Virus record (IMG/VR): IMGVR_UViG_3300035670_000110
Coordinates: 24,609-88,608 of that record
Reading direction: 5' to 3' (one strand)
Origin: a virus
DNA: 64,000 bases
Below the pieces are notes generated by a model that searched no databases, was not told the DNA's origin, and saw nothing but the letters and a program-made list of their open reading frames with translations. The position numbers were made by a program, and so were the translations under genes. This document shows positions 1-9,038 of the stretch, in pieces; position 1 is the first letter of the stretch, and each line of letters opens with the position of its first letter.

Positions 1-2726
1 GTAACAAACTCTGGAATATTAAGGTACTCATAAAGGTGCTCTCTTTCATTTCCAGTCCTGGGGTTATCGGGAAAAGCGGCTCCACCTATTTTATTCAGGG
101 CATCCACGGCCCTGCTGTTAACCCCAGAACCCTTCTTTGTTGTAAATTGTATAAATTCTTGATAAGAGTTAAACGGTCTAGCCGCGATTATCTTTTTTGC
201 GATTCCCTCTGAAATAAATTTTATGTTTCCTAGACCAAACCTAATCGCATCCCCTTCTAGGGTAAAGTCTTCTCCAGATTCATTAATGTGGGGGAGCCTA
301 ATTTTTATGTTCATTCTTTTTGCTTCAATTAGGTAGTCTGTTCTTTTATCCTTGTCCCCCTCATTTTTCATAAGAGAAAACATAAACTCTACGGGATAAT
401 ATTTCTTTAACCATGCCGTCCAGTAAGAGAGCGTAGAGTATGCGACAGCATGACTCTTATTAAACGAGTAACCTGCATGAGCCTCAAACTGGTGCCATAG
501 ATTTTCTGCGGCTTCCTTTGAAATGTGCCGTGAAGCGCCAGCAATAAATTTATCCTTGAACTGGTCGAATTCTTTTGCATCCTTCTTCTTTCCAATAATT
601 TTACGGACTTTATCCGCCTCAGCCATGGTCATTCCACCAAGACTTACACATGCCTGCATGACTTGCTCTTGGTAAAGAATACATCCATAAGTATCTTCAG
701 TAAACTCTTTCATTATGGGGTGAACATATGATACTGCCTGACGCCCCTTCTTTCTTTTGATATAGTCTGCGCCAATAGTGTTCATTGCTCCCGGTCTTAC
801 TAGAGCATTAGACGCTGCTAATTCATCCATGCTGCTTACACCCATCTTTATCAAAAGATTAGTGTAGGGCACCGCTTCTGCCTGGAATACCCCTTTTGTA
901 AATCCAGCAGATAAATCTGCATAAATCTCTGGATCATCTAACGGAATGGAAGACAGGTCTATATCTATTTCACGCCTTTCTTTTACATTCTTGATGGTAT
1001 CTTGTATTACTGTTAGGGTTTTTAATCCCAAAGCATCAATTTTAATTAGACCAATCTCTGCTGCCTGATCCATGTCCACAGCAACAACAGGAATTCTATT
1101 GTCACTTTGAGTATCTTTTCTAGTTTCCATAGGAGCATATTTAGATATTTCTGTCTTGGACGTTACAATTCCAGCCGCGTGCAGCCCTGTTCCACGGATT
1201 CTTCCCCTAAGCCTATCTGCGTACTCAACAACTTCAGGGTATCTGTCTCTGAATTCTTTGGCCCCAGGGGTTTTAATAAATTCCTCCCAGGTCTCTATAC
1301 CCTTCAGTGCTTTATTTACTTCTGTAAGAGGGATGTTAAAGGCTCTTGCAACGTCTCTTACGACTCCTTTGTCCCGGAATGTATTAAAGGTGGCGATAGA
1401 GGCAACGTGCTTATATTCTTTTACAAGATAGTCTTTCACCTCACCACGGCGGCGGTCCTCATAATCTGTATCGATATCAGGGAAATCGTTTCTCTCAGGG
1501 TTGATGAATCTGAAGAAAAGAAGTCCGTATTTTATTGGGTCTATATCAGTTATCTCAAGTGCGTAGCAGACCAGACTTCCCGCAGCAGAGCCTCTACCTG
1601 GCCCCACCAAAATATTCTGAGATTTTGCCCAAGAAATCATATTCGATACAACAAGAAAGTAAGATGAGAAGTTCTTCTCTTTGATGATCTCTAACTCTTC
1701 TTTTGCTCTCTCCAGATATTCAGGCTTTATGAGATCCCTTTTTCTCAGTCCGTCCATAACCAATTGCTTAAGTTCTGAGTGTGGATCACTGTGGCTTACT
1801 GGTAGTAGATCTACTGCACTTTTAATATCATATCTACCGATCTTTTCAGATATCTCTACGCTATTCTGATAAATATCTTCACGATCTATTCCCTGGGCCA
1901 GCATCCGATCTTTCACATCGGAATAATTCATAAGCCAAATATCTAAATCTTTAAAGGACATTTGCCTATCTCCGTAAAGATAGTCCAGTCTTTCCATCAG
2001 ATCTTTAATCTTTCGGCTTTTACCAAACTCTACTTCTTTAGAAATTTTAGGATGAGTTCCAAGGATAAGCATGATCTCTTCTGCCACCCTATCTTCTGGA
2101 GAAGCATAGTGACAGTCTAGGGTTACTACGGGCTTAATATTTTGACTATCAGCCAAGAGAAGAAGAGAGCGATTGAGGTGTGAAGGATTATGTGGCTGAA
2201 TCTCAATGTAAAAATCTTCTCCGAAAACATCTCTAAACCATCCAGCGTATTGTCTAGCAAGTTCTTCATTACCGTTCTCCAATGCTTTAGCAATTATTCC
2301 ATTCATACATCCAGATAAAACTATAAGTCCCTCTCTGTTTACCTCCAACATCTCAAAGTCGGTTCTTGGCTTTACGAAAAATCCATTTTCCCAGGCATCC
2401 TCAGAGAGTTTATTGAGATTATGAAGACCCGTGTCGTTTTTTGCAAGAACAATCAGGTGATTATAAATCTGATCGTCGGGGGTTCTTTCTTTCTTAGATC
2501 TCTTATCCATTCTATCTGTGGTGAAATAAGCCTCCAGTCCAAGAATGGGCTTTATATTATTTTCATTAGCCGCCTTGACTAGATCTCTATGTCCACTCAG
2601 TGTTCCGTGATCTGTTATAGAAAGTGCAGACATTCCTATCTCTGCTGCTCTTTTAATTAACTCTTCCGGGGAAGAGTATCCATCTAGAAGACTATAATAT
2701 GAATGTGAATGATGATTATGAAACAT
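1..2726 (-). CDS. dnaE: DNA polymerase III alpha subunit (C-terminal part beyond left edge)
   Basis: Replicative C-family DNA polymerase of the phage replisome. The visible 908 codons begin with a PHP domain (NHHSHSYYSLLDG near residue 3, ITDHGTLSGH near residue 43). The palm follows with PGRGSAAGSLVCYAL and then PDIDTDYEDRRR near residues 416-427, which holds the catalytic aspartates. At the left edge the frame reads the fingers motif IRFGLGNIKFI, so the truncation is only the window boundary. I chose the ATG at 2726 because GGAGAGAA lies just upstream. It follows the SSB gene on the same strand, at the end of a primase-helicase-SSB-polymerase series. The frame is open throughout and no intein was seen. 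Confidence 0.96.
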   Translation of the reverse strand, partial: MFHNHHSHSYYSLLDGYSSPEELIKRAAEIGMSALSITDHGTLSGHRDLVKAANENNIKPILGLEAYFTTDRMDKRSKKERTPDDQIYNHLIVLAKNDTGLHNLNKLSEDAWENGFFVKPRTDFEMLEVNREGLIVLSGCMNGIIAKALENGNEELARQYAGWFRDVFGEDFYIEIQPHNPSHLNRSLLLLADSQNIKPVVTLDCHYASPEDRVAEEIMLILGTHPKISKEVEFGKSRKIKDLMERLDYLYGDRQMSFKDLDIWLMNYSDVKDRMLAQGIDREDIYQNSVEISEKIGRYDIKSAVDLLPVSHSDPHSELKQLVMDGLRKRDLIKPEYLERAKEELEIIKEKNFSSYFLVVSNMISWAKSQNILVGPGRGSAAGSLVCYALEITDIDPIKYGLLFFRFINPERNDFPDIDTDYEDRRRGEVKDYLVKEYKHVASIATFNTFRDKGVVRDVARAFNIPLTEVNKALKGIETWEEFIKTPGAKEFRDRYPEVVEYADRLRGRIRGTGLHAAGIVTSKTEISKYAPMETRKDTQSDNRIPVVAVDMDQAAEIGLIKIDALGLKTLTVIQDTIKNVKERREIDIDLSSIPLDDPEIYADLSAGFTKGVFQAEAVPYTNLLIKMGVSSMDELAASNALVRPGAMNTIGADYIKRKKGRQAVSYVHPIMKEFTEDTYGCILYQEQVMQACVSLGGMTMAEADKVRKIIGKKKDAKEFDQFKDKFIAGASRHISKEAAENLWHQFEAHAGYSFNKSHAVAYSTLSYWTAWLKKYYPVEFMFSLMKNEGDKDKRTDYLIEAKRMNIKIRLPHINESGEDFTLEGDAIRFGLGNIKFISEGIAKKIIAARPFNSYQEFIQFTTKKGSGVNSRAVDALNKIGGAAFPDNPRTGNEREHLYEYLNIPEFV

Positions 2727-2746
2727 TTCTCTCCAATAATGAGTAA

Positions 2747-2769
2747 GCAGTAGGAGTATATCCTACTGC
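2747..2769. terminator. Hairpin between SSB and dnaE
   Basis: A perfect 9-bp inverted repeat, GCAGTAGGA / TCCTACTGC, surrounds a 5-base loop in the 63-base gap between the SSB stop and the dnaE start. Read leftwards, the T-run after the stem is weak (TTACTCATT). It may be an attenuator or an mRNA processing or stability element rather than a full terminator. Confidence 0.45.
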
Positions 2770-2789
2770 CCACCCAACAATCAAAATTT

Positions 2790-3443
2790 TTACCAATCTA
2801 CTGAGGTTGATGAAGTTGTATCTACGTCGGCACCCATGTAGAATGCCTCTTGATCTGGATAGGTTACACTGCGAACGGCAACCTTTTCTAGTTCATAAGG
2901 CTCAACACCGGACCAGTCATAATTATCTGTATCTGGTGCTAGGGGGATAAGTGTATAACTTGTCTGAGTCCCCGTGCCAGATCTCTTAAGACGCCATTGT
3001 AGATTTGTTATAGATTGAGTGTCGCCAGCATATTCGATAAGAATGTTCGTGGCTGGTGACTTTTGTCCAACTCCCTGAGACCATACGGCGACATACTGAT
3101 CTGTTCCGTCATCTACTAGAACATTAGTATAGAAACGCAGGCGGGCCTTCCAGCCAGCCTTGGGGTCCTTTCGATGCATCTCACATCCGAAGCATCGGCC
3201 CTCATCATCAAGGCTGCAAAGACCCTTGCGACGGTAATCCTTTGGATTTGTATGTTCTGCTACGACAATAGCAAGCCCACGACTCTTATCATAATGAGGT
3301 GAATCGGGATCTAGTTCATTGACAAATCTAATCTTTACGCTCTGACCATCTTCTAACTTAAGCCAGCGAGCGCGGCTGCCCTCCTCAACTTGGGGGCGCT
3401 CCATCTTACTCTTAATATTCTTTAATCCTGTAATAACTGACAT
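2790..3443 (-). CDS. Single-stranded DNA-binding protein, gp32-like
   Basis: Predicted 217-aa replication SSB. The chain has an N-terminal segment with SRARWLKLEDGQSVKIRFVN, a Cys/His cluster (CSLDDEGRCFGCEMH) like the zinc site of phage gp32-type proteins, an OB-like middle (ARLRFYTNVLVDDGTDQYVA) and an acidic, Ser/Thr-rich tail ending DVDTTSSTSVDW. The frame stays open upstream to 3521, but I chose the ATG at 3443 because AGGAG sits 7-8 bases before it. The setting between primase and dnaE supports the call. The family assignment is by motif and context only. Confidence 0.75.
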   Translation of the reverse strand: MSVITGLKNIKSKMERPQVEEGSRARWLKLEDGQSVKIRFVNELDPDSPHYDKSRGLAIVVAEHTNPKDYRRKGLCSLDDEGRCFGCEMHRKDPKAGWKARLRFYTNVLVDDGTDQYVAVWSQGVGQKSPATNILIEYAGDTQSITNLQWRLKRSGTGTQTSYTLIPLAPDTDNYDWSGVEPYELEKVAVRSVTYPDQEAFYMGADVDTTSSTSVDW

Positions 3444-3492
3444 TTTATTTCTCCTAAAAGTATTTAACCCTATAGATGGGCCGATTCTTATA

Positions 3493-4440
3493 TTATACAG
3501 GTAATGTAAACTTATTTCCAATATCTTTAAATATATCCGATAACTCTTCGTCTGAGTGATCGCCTACATCTTTTCCTCCGGGCAATCTTACTACATTTAC
3601 CACCCTATTATCAATATTATCTTTTATTTTATCTTCTAGTCTTTTCCCGGCATCATCATTGTCGGGACAAATGGTTATACTATTTGCATAATTTGATAAA
3701 AGTTTTATCTGGTTCCTGCTAATTGTCGCTCCAAGAGTTGCTACAGAATTAATCCCCAACTGCCATAGCCTTATGGCATCAAACGAGGACTCAACGACGA
3801 CCAAATCTTTTCTCTTTGAATTATTCAGATTGAAAAGAATATGCTTTTTCGGTAGCCCTGTGCTGTTTTTAAAAACCTTACCTTCTACAGATCTTCCTAC
3901 GAACCCAACACAAATATTGTTTACATCAAAAACAGGCACTGTAACCATGTCCTGATTAATTGAATATCCTAGTAAAAGTTCCTTCTGAGCATTATCAAAT
4001 ATGTTTCTGCTATAAAAATATTCTCTTCCCCTGGAACTATTTATAAGATTACTATGAAGGTTATTAATCATCCCCATATCAAACGGTTTAATTTCCTTGG
4101 GCCTATCAACTATTTCAATGATTTGTTTTTCTATATCAACATCTATTTTATAAGAATTAACCAGCCTTACCGCTTCAAAGTACGTTCTATTGGTTATCCT
4201 CATAACCATATCTATGAGGCTACCCGACTCTCCGCAAGAAAAGCATATAAACATGCCACTGCTTTTATCTATTTCACACGCTGGAGTATTGATGTTGTAA
4301 TGAAAGGGGCAGAATAAAAGAAAATGCGAGTCAATCTCTCCGCCTATTTTTACTGAACAATTATTTAGTACTGAGTATATTTGTCCCTCTGTGAATTGTC
4401 CATTGGAATAAGTCTGGTTCCACTTACTGCTAGATAGCAT
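3493..4440 (-). CDS. dnaG: DnaG-type primase
   Basis: Makes RNA primers for the phage fork. The 315-aa protein has a CHC2-type zinc finger (CPFH at 44-47, CFSC at 66-69) and a TOPRIM domain (VVVESSFDAIRLW near 214-226 with the acidic E217, then ICPDNDDAG at 257-265). It is shorter than bacterial DnaG (about 600 aa) and appears to lack the C-terminal helicase-binding domain, as is common in phage primases. Its start overlaps the preceding small gene by 76 bases. A GGAAAGG stretch lies about ten bases upstream of the ATG. Confidence 0.93.
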   Translation of the reverse strand: MLSSSKWNQTYSNGQFTEGQIYSVLNNCSVKIGGEIDSHFLLFCPFHYNINTPACEIDKSSGMFICFSCGESGSLIDMVMRITNRTYFEAVRLVNSYKIDVDIEKQIIEIVDRPKEIKPFDMGMINNLHSNLINSSRGREYFYSRNIFDNAQKELLLGYSINQDMVTVPVFDVNNICVGFVGRSVEGKVFKNSTGLPKKHILFNLNNSKRKDLVVVESSFDAIRLWQLGINSVATLGATISRNQIKLLSNYANSITICPDNDDAGKRLEDKIKDNIDNRVVNVVRLPGGKDVGDHSDEELSDIFKDIGNKFTLPV

Positions 4441-4679
4441 TTAGCCTTTGCCTTTCCAATAAAAACACCGTATATGGTCAATAAAAATTTATATTTATCG
4501 TTATCATATTCTAGACTAAATGCGGGATCTATGTCAAGATGCGGGACGTATCCCTGAGATCTCATAAGGTCTACTAAAATAATTTCATATCTTTCTCTTA
4601 CTTTTAAGATTACTGAATCGTCTTCGATGATTCCATCGATATGAAATTCTTTTATTTTTTTATGACCAACATAGTCCAC
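4365..4679 (-). CDS. Hypothetical 104-aa protein between helicase and primase
   Basis: I do not recognise the family. The protein is charged at the N-terminus, has a hydrophobic strand-like centre (KYKFLLTIYGVFIGKAKAK) and ends with a 76-base overlap into the primase gene. There is no clear Shine-Dalgarno before the ATG. Instead the 21-base gap after dnaB holds TATATAAT, so a weak internal promoter or a leaderless transcript is possible. Position in the helicase-primase operon suggests a replication accessory, which is inference only. Confidence 0.6.
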   Translation of the reverse strand: MDYVGHKKIKEFHIDGIIEDDSVILKVRERYEIILVDLMRSQGYVPHLDIDPAFSLEYDNDKYKFLLTIYGVFIGKAKAKCYLAVSGTRLIPMDNSQRDKYTQY

Positions 4680-4700
4680 ATAGACTATTATATAAGTTTA

Positions 4701-5924
4701 TCAGTTAACAATATCTATTATTTCTTTAAATATTCCTTTATCAAAATCTATTTCTAGATAGAAGTCTCCATTATAACCGTTCCTATTTTTCCTAAAAGCA
4801 CACTCAAGAACATCTGAGTTTTGCTTCCTACCCATTGCTAAAAGGAAATCTGCGTCATAGGCTATCTGTCTAGACCAGGCGACCTGTCCTAACTGCGGAA
4901 CAGACTCAAGATCTGAAGCATCATCCGGGGTAGCAGAAGCAATAGCAACAATTGGTATTTGCTGAGATATTGCAAGAAGTTTCAATTCTCTAGATAGGTT
5001 TTTAATTTTCACAGTCTCATTAGCAGAAGTTGATGAATTATCTGTCATTAATTGAAGATAGTCTACTATAACTATATCTGGCTTGTACTGATCAATTTTG
5101 GAGCCTATGAGGTTTGGGGTCATTTCTGAACCAGTGTCATTAGAAATAATCTTGAATGGGGGCCTATTGTCTAGGTTCTTCTCAGCCCATAATTTAAATT
5201 CTGAATCATTGATTCTTCCTGCACTGAGCGCTCTATGAGAAAAGAATCCATCAGCAATGATGGTAAAGATTCTATTCCTAACCTCGTGCTCTGTCATCTC
5301 TAGACTAATAATCATTGGCTTATGACCGTTTTTCCATGCTTGTACAGCAAAGTATAATGCTAGCCAAGACTTTCCAATGGCTGGATAGGCAAGAAGAATT
5401 CCCAACTGCCCCTTAGAAATACCCATAGGTAGACAAACGTCGAACGCTGCTATTCCAGTTTTAATTCCAACATTACCATTCTCAGCAGCCTTTCTAGTTT
5501 GTTCAAAATAAGATAATGCATTCTCAACATCGGTGACATCTAGATCTCTTACCCTGGCGCCCACCCTAGAAATCTTCGTTATATCGTAATTTAGATCAGC
5601 CAGCGCCTTTGCAGACTCATTATTATTAATAGTCTGGGCGGCTTTTCTTAAAGCATTTCTTAGCGATTCATCTAAAAATGCTTGACGTAGTTTATTTACA
5701 TGATAAATTGTTGGGCCTGAATCTACTGGATCAAAATCTTTAAATCTAGTAGAGATTAAATCTGAATCGGGAACCTGATGTGTTTGATCATAGTAGTCTT
5801 TGATAAATCCCCATATATCTGAACAGTCTTTTATTAATTCATCTGCGTTATTATCAAACAGGATGTGAATATCCTTATTCTTACAGACAGAAGAAATAAC
5901 CTCTACTTCTTCATTAAATGCCAT
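4701..5924 (-). CDS. dnaB: DnaB-family replicative helicase
   Basis: Hexameric 5'-3' fork helicase of 407 aa. An N-terminal region of about 125 aa corresponds to the DnaB N-domain. The RecA-like core follows: Walker A AYPAIGKS (179-186; the usual first Gly is Ala), IISLEMTEHEVRNRI (205-219) as the H1a region, Walker B DIVIVDYLQL (283-292), SRELKLLAISQQIPIVAIA as motif H3, and a RKNRNG arginine-finger region near the C-terminus. It overlaps the upstream 111-aa gene by 11 bases and lies before the primase. Confidence 0.95.
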   Translation of the reverse strand: MAFNEEVEVISSVCKNKDIHILFDNNADELIKDCSDIWGFIKDYYDQTHQVPDSDLISTRFKDFDPVDSGPTIYHVNKLRQAFLDESLRNALRKAAQTINNNESAKALADLNYDITKISRVGARVRDLDVTDVENALSYFEQTRKAAENGNVGIKTGIAAFDVCLPMGISKGQLGILLAYPAIGKSWLALYFAVQAWKNGHKPMIISLEMTEHEVRNRIFTIIADGFFSHRALSAGRINDSEFKLWAEKNLDNRPPFKIISNDTGSEMTPNLIGSKIDQYKPDIVIVDYLQLMTDNSSTSANETVKIKNLSRELKLLAISQQIPIVAIASATPDDASDLESVPQLGQVAWSRQIAYDADFLLAMGRKQNSDVLECAFRKNRNGYNGDFYLEIDFDKGIFKEIIDIVN

Positions 5925-6249
5925 TCAAATACTCCGCTCGCAACTCTTGAGTCCTTCTTCTTTGCTCTTCTCTAATCTTAGCATCCTTCTCTGAGTCTAG
6001 TCTAGAAGAATGCAGTGATGAGTAATTGTTGAAAAACCAGTTAAGGGGGTGACCATCTTTAGTTAATCTAAAATAGTATTGAAGGGTTTTATTTACCTCT
6101 TCTTGTCCAAAATCTTCCACCAGGGAAATCATCGCCCACTTTTCTTTATATTTATTAATAAGAGGGGGAATTCCATATCTTTGCTTATATAGGCAGATAT
6201 AGTCTGATATAAGTGTATATGCTGCAGTTTCTGCCTTACTTTTTGCCAC
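5914..6249 (-). CDS. Small charged protein upstream of DnaB; possible helicase loader
   Basis: A 111-aa, mostly helical protein. It has an N-terminal AAYTLISDYICLYKQRYGIPP segment, a central HPLNWFFNNY motif and a highly charged helical tail rich in Arg and Glu. A short protein with a xPLxWxxxNY-like motif directly before the phage helicase recalls replisome-organiser or helicase-loader C-terminal domains. That is context-based inference and no diagnostic motif was found. Overlaps of 11-14 bases on both sides point to translational coupling. Confidence 0.7.
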   Translation of the reverse strand: MAKSKAETAAYTLISDYICLYKQRYGIPPLINKYKEKWAMISLVEDFGQEEVNKTLQYYFRLTKDGHPLNWFFNNYSSLHSSRLDSEKDAKIREEQRRRTQELRAEYLNGI

Positions 6250-6454
6250 TTACATCTTCCTCAATAGCCTGGACCTTTTCAATTAGTTTATTCTCCACAA
6301 ACTCATAAACCCTATCCATTGCCTGGGATACACTCTCATCCTTACGAACATAATCTTCAACGCCCAAGTCAACGTGGATCGATTCATAATTACCGATGTT
6401 TCTTACGAATTTTAACCCGACCTTCACTCTGGTCAGGTTCATCTCCTGGCTCAT
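6236..6454 (-). CDS. Hypothetical 72-aa protein of the replication operon
   Basis: No function recognised. The N-terminal half alternates like beta strands (TRVKVGLKFVRNIGNYESIH) and the C-terminal half is a charged helix. The ATG at 6454 is supported by GGAGGT five bases upstream. It overlaps the preceding gene by 65 bases in another frame and the following gene by 14. The NxGNYESIxVxxGVxDY pattern is one I associate with small replication-operon proteins of tailed phages. Confidence 0.7.
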   Translation of the reverse strand: MSQEMNLTRVKVGLKFVRNIGNYESIHVDLGVEDYVRKDESVSQAMDRVYEFVENKLIEKVQAIEEDVSGKK

Positions 6455-6731
6455 CTAATACCTCCAATGCTGAAAATCCAAATTGTGATGGCTTTTTCTC
6501 TTCCTCTTCTTCTTCTCCAGATAGAAATCTGGCTAAATCATACCACGCATCAGCAACTTTAAGCAAAAGTTCTGCATCTCCCTTTTCTTTTGCTATATCG
6601 CCAGCACGCAAAAGATTTATTGATGATGCCAAAAGAGCACTTTCACTGCAAATAACCTCACCAATAAAATCAATTAACTCGTCTTCTTCAGTTTTCTTTT
6701 TCTTTGGCATTAGAAATCTATTGTCCTCCAA
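6390..6731 (-). CDS. Acidic hypothetical protein (113 aa)
   Basis: No family recognised. It begins with a basic patch (MPKKKKTEEDE), has a helical core (SALLASSINLLRAGDIAKEK) and a strongly acidic EEEEEEKK linker. The C-terminus returns to basic residues (RVKIRKKHR). An HTH is not evident. It overlaps both neighbours (22 bases with the upstream gene, 65 with the downstream gene), which is the normal packing of this operon. Confidence 0.65.
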   Translation of the reverse strand: MEDNRFLMPKKKKTEEDELIDFIGEVICSESALLASSINLLRAGDIAKEKGDAELLLKVADAWYDLARFLSGEEEEEEKKPSQFGFSALEVLDEPGDEPDQSEGRVKIRKKHR

Positions 6732-7246
6732 ACGGGAATAAATTCGCCCTTTTCATTTTGCACATAGAGTACGTCTCTTCTTCCAAGTTTAGCGTCAACT
6801 TCTTCTTTTGTCACGGTTCTTTTTTTTAAAGGAGTTATTGACCCGTCTTTTCTTGGTCTACCGTAATGTACATTGGCAAAATAATCCTGTATGTCTAATA
6901 TATCATCTTCATTAAAATAAAATTTTCCATTAGGCCCAGATCTTTGTGGATTTTTTAAATTTCCCTCATTAATTGCAATCCTTATTCTTTCTGGATGCCT
7001 GTTGACCATTTTTGCAACCTCGTTTATAAGATATGCTTTTTGAAAATGTTTTTTCATTGATTTATAAGGATATCTTATAATTTTATCTTGAATATAGTTA
7101 AAGGTAGTGCAAACGTCAGCCGGTTTATTTATATGAACAATATGATGGAGTTCTCCGTTTATGAAAACTTTTCTCCTTGCCCTTGGAGTTTTTAGAACCC
7201 CATATCTTTCCCTGTAAGATAAAGGGTCTCCGTTTTCATTATCCAT
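6710..7246 (-). CDS. MerR/excisionase-like winged-helix DNA-binding protein
   Basis: A 178-aa protein with a central helix-turn-helix of MerR/excisionase type: AYLINEVAKMVNRHPERIRI followed by a short wing (NPQRSGPNGKFYFNEDDILD) near residues 69-115. The pattern of INEVAKMV, RIRxAIxEG, then F-Y-F and DDILDIxDYF fits that fold. The flanks are basic and probably contact nucleic acid. It could be a regulator or a replication-origin accessory. No operator was identified. It overlaps the zinc-finger gene by 55 bases. Confidence 0.72.
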   Translation of the reverse strand: MDNENGDPLSYRERYGVLKTPRARRKVFINGELHHIVHINKPADVCTTFNYIQDKIIRYPYKSMKKHFQKAYLINEVAKMVNRHPERIRIAINEGNLKNPQRSGPNGKFYFNEDDILDIQDYFANVHYGRPRKDGSITPLKKRTVTKEEVDAKLGRRDVLYVQNEKGEFIPVWRTIDF

Positions 7247-7383
7247 CTTCCAAATCCTCCAAATTTTTCAGGATATCTTAATGGCCATCTTTTACCACAT
7301 CTTAAGCAGTATAATTCTATATGAACATCTGAATTTAATGTTCTATCAACCATCACCTTGCCGCGACATTTTTTACAGTGCAT
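7192..7383 (-). CDS. Small four-cysteine zinc-ribbon protein
   Basis: A 63-aa protein with two CxxC knuckles (CKKC at 3-6 and CLRC at 26-29), typical of a zinc ribbon that binds nucleic acid or protein. The start codon overlaps the metallophosphoesterase stop (TAATG), so the two are translationally coupled. The C-terminal half after the second knuckle is basic and aromatic and may fold separately. Function is unknown. Confidence 0.72.
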   Translation of the reverse strand: MHCKKCRGKVMVDRTLNSDVHIELYCLRCGKRWPLRYPEKFGGFGRWIMKTETLYLTGKDMGF

Positions 7384-8138
7384 TATGCTGTAAAAACCTT
7401 CCCATCAACCACACAAGTGTAGTCGTGGATTTGAATAAGTTGAATATGTGGATAGTCATCTACAACATGGGCAACAGCAAATCCCGCTTGCCAATTCTTT
7501 TGTATAGAGTAATCCATCTTAGACTCATCGCAAAGATGGCCTATCTCATACCCCCTTAGTTCTTGTCCGGTTAAATTATAAGTCTGAAAATATGCGCCCA
7601 TTCTATGTGAATGTCCTCTGACCAAAGAAACACCCCAATTATTCACATCATTTCGGACTGATTCTCCTGAATGCTTAGAGATGGACTCTCCATGATGACC
7701 ATACATGTCTCCAAATCTTTTTATAGGGGGTTCCTGATAAAGATGCCACTCAAAGCCCGAATTAGAATATTCGTACAGTGTGTCTGCCGTCACTAGTTCA
7801 AGGAACTGTGGTGCCTTTTTAGCAAGGTATTCGCCGTGTCTAGTCCAACCGTGATTCCCATCATGAAAATGACAATCAGCGTTAGGTACGATCTTCCTAA
7901 TATCTCTAAGGAACTGTCTTGTTTCACGCACGCCTCCATCTTCTAATGAAATTGACATTTCTAAAGGTTTATCTGCCGCCCACCTACTAGTAGAATCTGC
8001 ATCATCAATGTCCCCAAGCAAATCTACTGCGTCAGGCTTAAACCACTTCATTACTTTAAAAAATAAATCTAACTTTCTTGGATCATGTCTAGGAAAATGC
8101 ACATCAGAGCACATCATCCATTTAAGATCGTTTGTCAT
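7383..8138 (-). CDS. Metallophosphoesterase
   Basis: A calcineurin-like phosphoesterase of 251 aa with the complete metal-site series: DVH (12-14), GDIDDAD (42-48), DGNHGW in the middle, and GHSHR near residue 176. Enzymes of this fold cleave phosphodiesters or phosphomonoesters using two divalent metals. In phages they occur near replication genes and may act as nucleases or nucleotide phosphatases. The substrate cannot be told from sequence. The start overlaps the HNH gene end by 17 bases. Confidence 0.88.
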   Translation of the reverse strand: MTNDLKWMMCSDVHFPRHDPRKLDLFFKVMKWFKPDAVDLLGDIDDADSTSRWAADKPLEMSISLEDGGVRETRQFLRDIRKIVPNADCHFHDGNHGWTRHGEYLAKKAPQFLELVTADTLYEYSNSGFEWHLYQEPPIKRFGDMYGHHGESISKHSGESVRNDVNNWGVSLVRGHSHRMGAYFQTYNLTGQELRGYEIGHLCDESKMDYSIQKNWQAGFAVAHVVDDYPHIQLIQIHDYTCVVDGKVFTA

Positions 8139-8583
8139 TTTTAGCCTTTCTACGGCATTGTTTTGAACAAAAATCCCATAGATGAGATTTTGTTACTGGA
8201 ACAGTATAAATATTACCACACCCGTCGCATATTTTGTCAACCCTTAAGGATTTACAGGTTGAATTACATTTTACTCTTTTTTTAATGATTGATGGAGACC
8301 CATAAAAATTTTTTTTGCAATACTTGCATGTTTTTTTTATCCAATTTGGATGAAGTTTATACATAGAAACATTTTTCATCCCATGCGCTTTATCATGCTC
8401 GCGCCTTGAGCAAATAAATAAATTTTCTATTCTATTATCACTTTTTATTTCATTAATATGATGAACAGTTTCCCAGTTATGTAATAACCTTCCAATATAG
8501 TTCTCCATAATTAAAATGTGTTCGTAATACATTCCATTTATTGCTTTTGGGTGACTGGATTCTATTAATTTGTATCTAGCCAT
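8122..8583 (-). CDS. Free-standing HNH homing endonuclease
   Basis: A 153-aa selfish-type nuclease. The core is VHHINEIKSDNRIENL (40-55), with ICSRREHDKAH (57-67) completing the HNH_3-type motif. A zinc-ribbon-like second half with CKYCKK, CDGCG and CSKQC probably binds DNA. It stands alone between a tail-type gene and the metallophosphoesterase, six bases from the upstream gene. It therefore looks like a later insertion into the operon. No intron boundaries were seen on either side. Confidence 0.9.
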   Translation of the reverse strand: MARYKLIESSHPKAINGMYYEHILIMENYIGRLLHNWETVHHINEIKSDNRIENLFICSRREHDKAHGMKNVSMYKLHPNWIKKTCKYCKKNFYGSPSIIKKRVKCNSTCKSLRVDKICDGCGNIYTVPVTKSHLWDFCSKQCRRKAKNDKRS

Positions 8584-8588
8584 AATTA

Positions 8589-9038
8589 CTAACTAGATTG
8601 TGGTCCAATCGCAATATAATGTAAACTAATGGCTGTTGGTCTTTCTACAGATCTTAAAAGATCTATTTTAACCGTCATGCCTGTTTTTGTTAAGTTTGTT
8701 ACAGAAACATTGGCGAACTGAATACCTTGACCGGATTTTTCATTTGTTCTTTGATCGACAAGAGTTACACAAACATATGGTGCTATATCAAACCCTACAT
8801 TATTTGGGAAAACAATAGGATCAACCGTAGCGCTATTTGTTTTAACATCGACCCGGACAGAGCCTACGGCTATAACAACCTTATCGTCTTCCTTACGGCC
8901 AATATTATTTCCAAACACCTGAACAATCTGCTTTATCTCATCAGTATAGATGCTGGATGTCGCACGGTTTACTTCACTTATTATTTGATTAAGAAGGTCA
9001 TATGTTATTGGCTGACCATCGCTAATAGGACTAATCAT
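8589..9038 (-). CDS. Putative tail-fibre accessory protein (149 aa)
   Basis: No family recognised with confidence. The N-terminus is helical (YDLLNQIISEVNRATSSIY). The remainder is beta-rich (VAVGSVRVDVKTNSATVDPIVF) and ends in ISLHYIAIGPQ, a form seen in small beta-sandwich fibre or lectin-type phage domains. It is the last gene of the tail/fibre series and its ATG overlaps the stop of the upstream 54-aa coiled-coil gene (ATGATTAG). Confidence 0.65.
   Translation of the reverse strand: MISPISDGQPITYDLLNQIISEVNRATSSIYTDEIKQIVQVFGNNIGRKEDDKVVIAVGSVRVDVKTNSATVDPIVFPNNVGFDIAPYVCVTLVDQRTNEKSGQGIQFANVSVTNLTKTGMTVKIDLLRSVERPTAISLHYIAIGPQSS

Noticed and set aside
1107-1667. Plus-strand open frames opposite dnaE
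   Set aside because: They lie wholly against the polymerase active-site region, whose motifs are unmistakable on the minus strand. The products have no recognisable features and no ribosome site.
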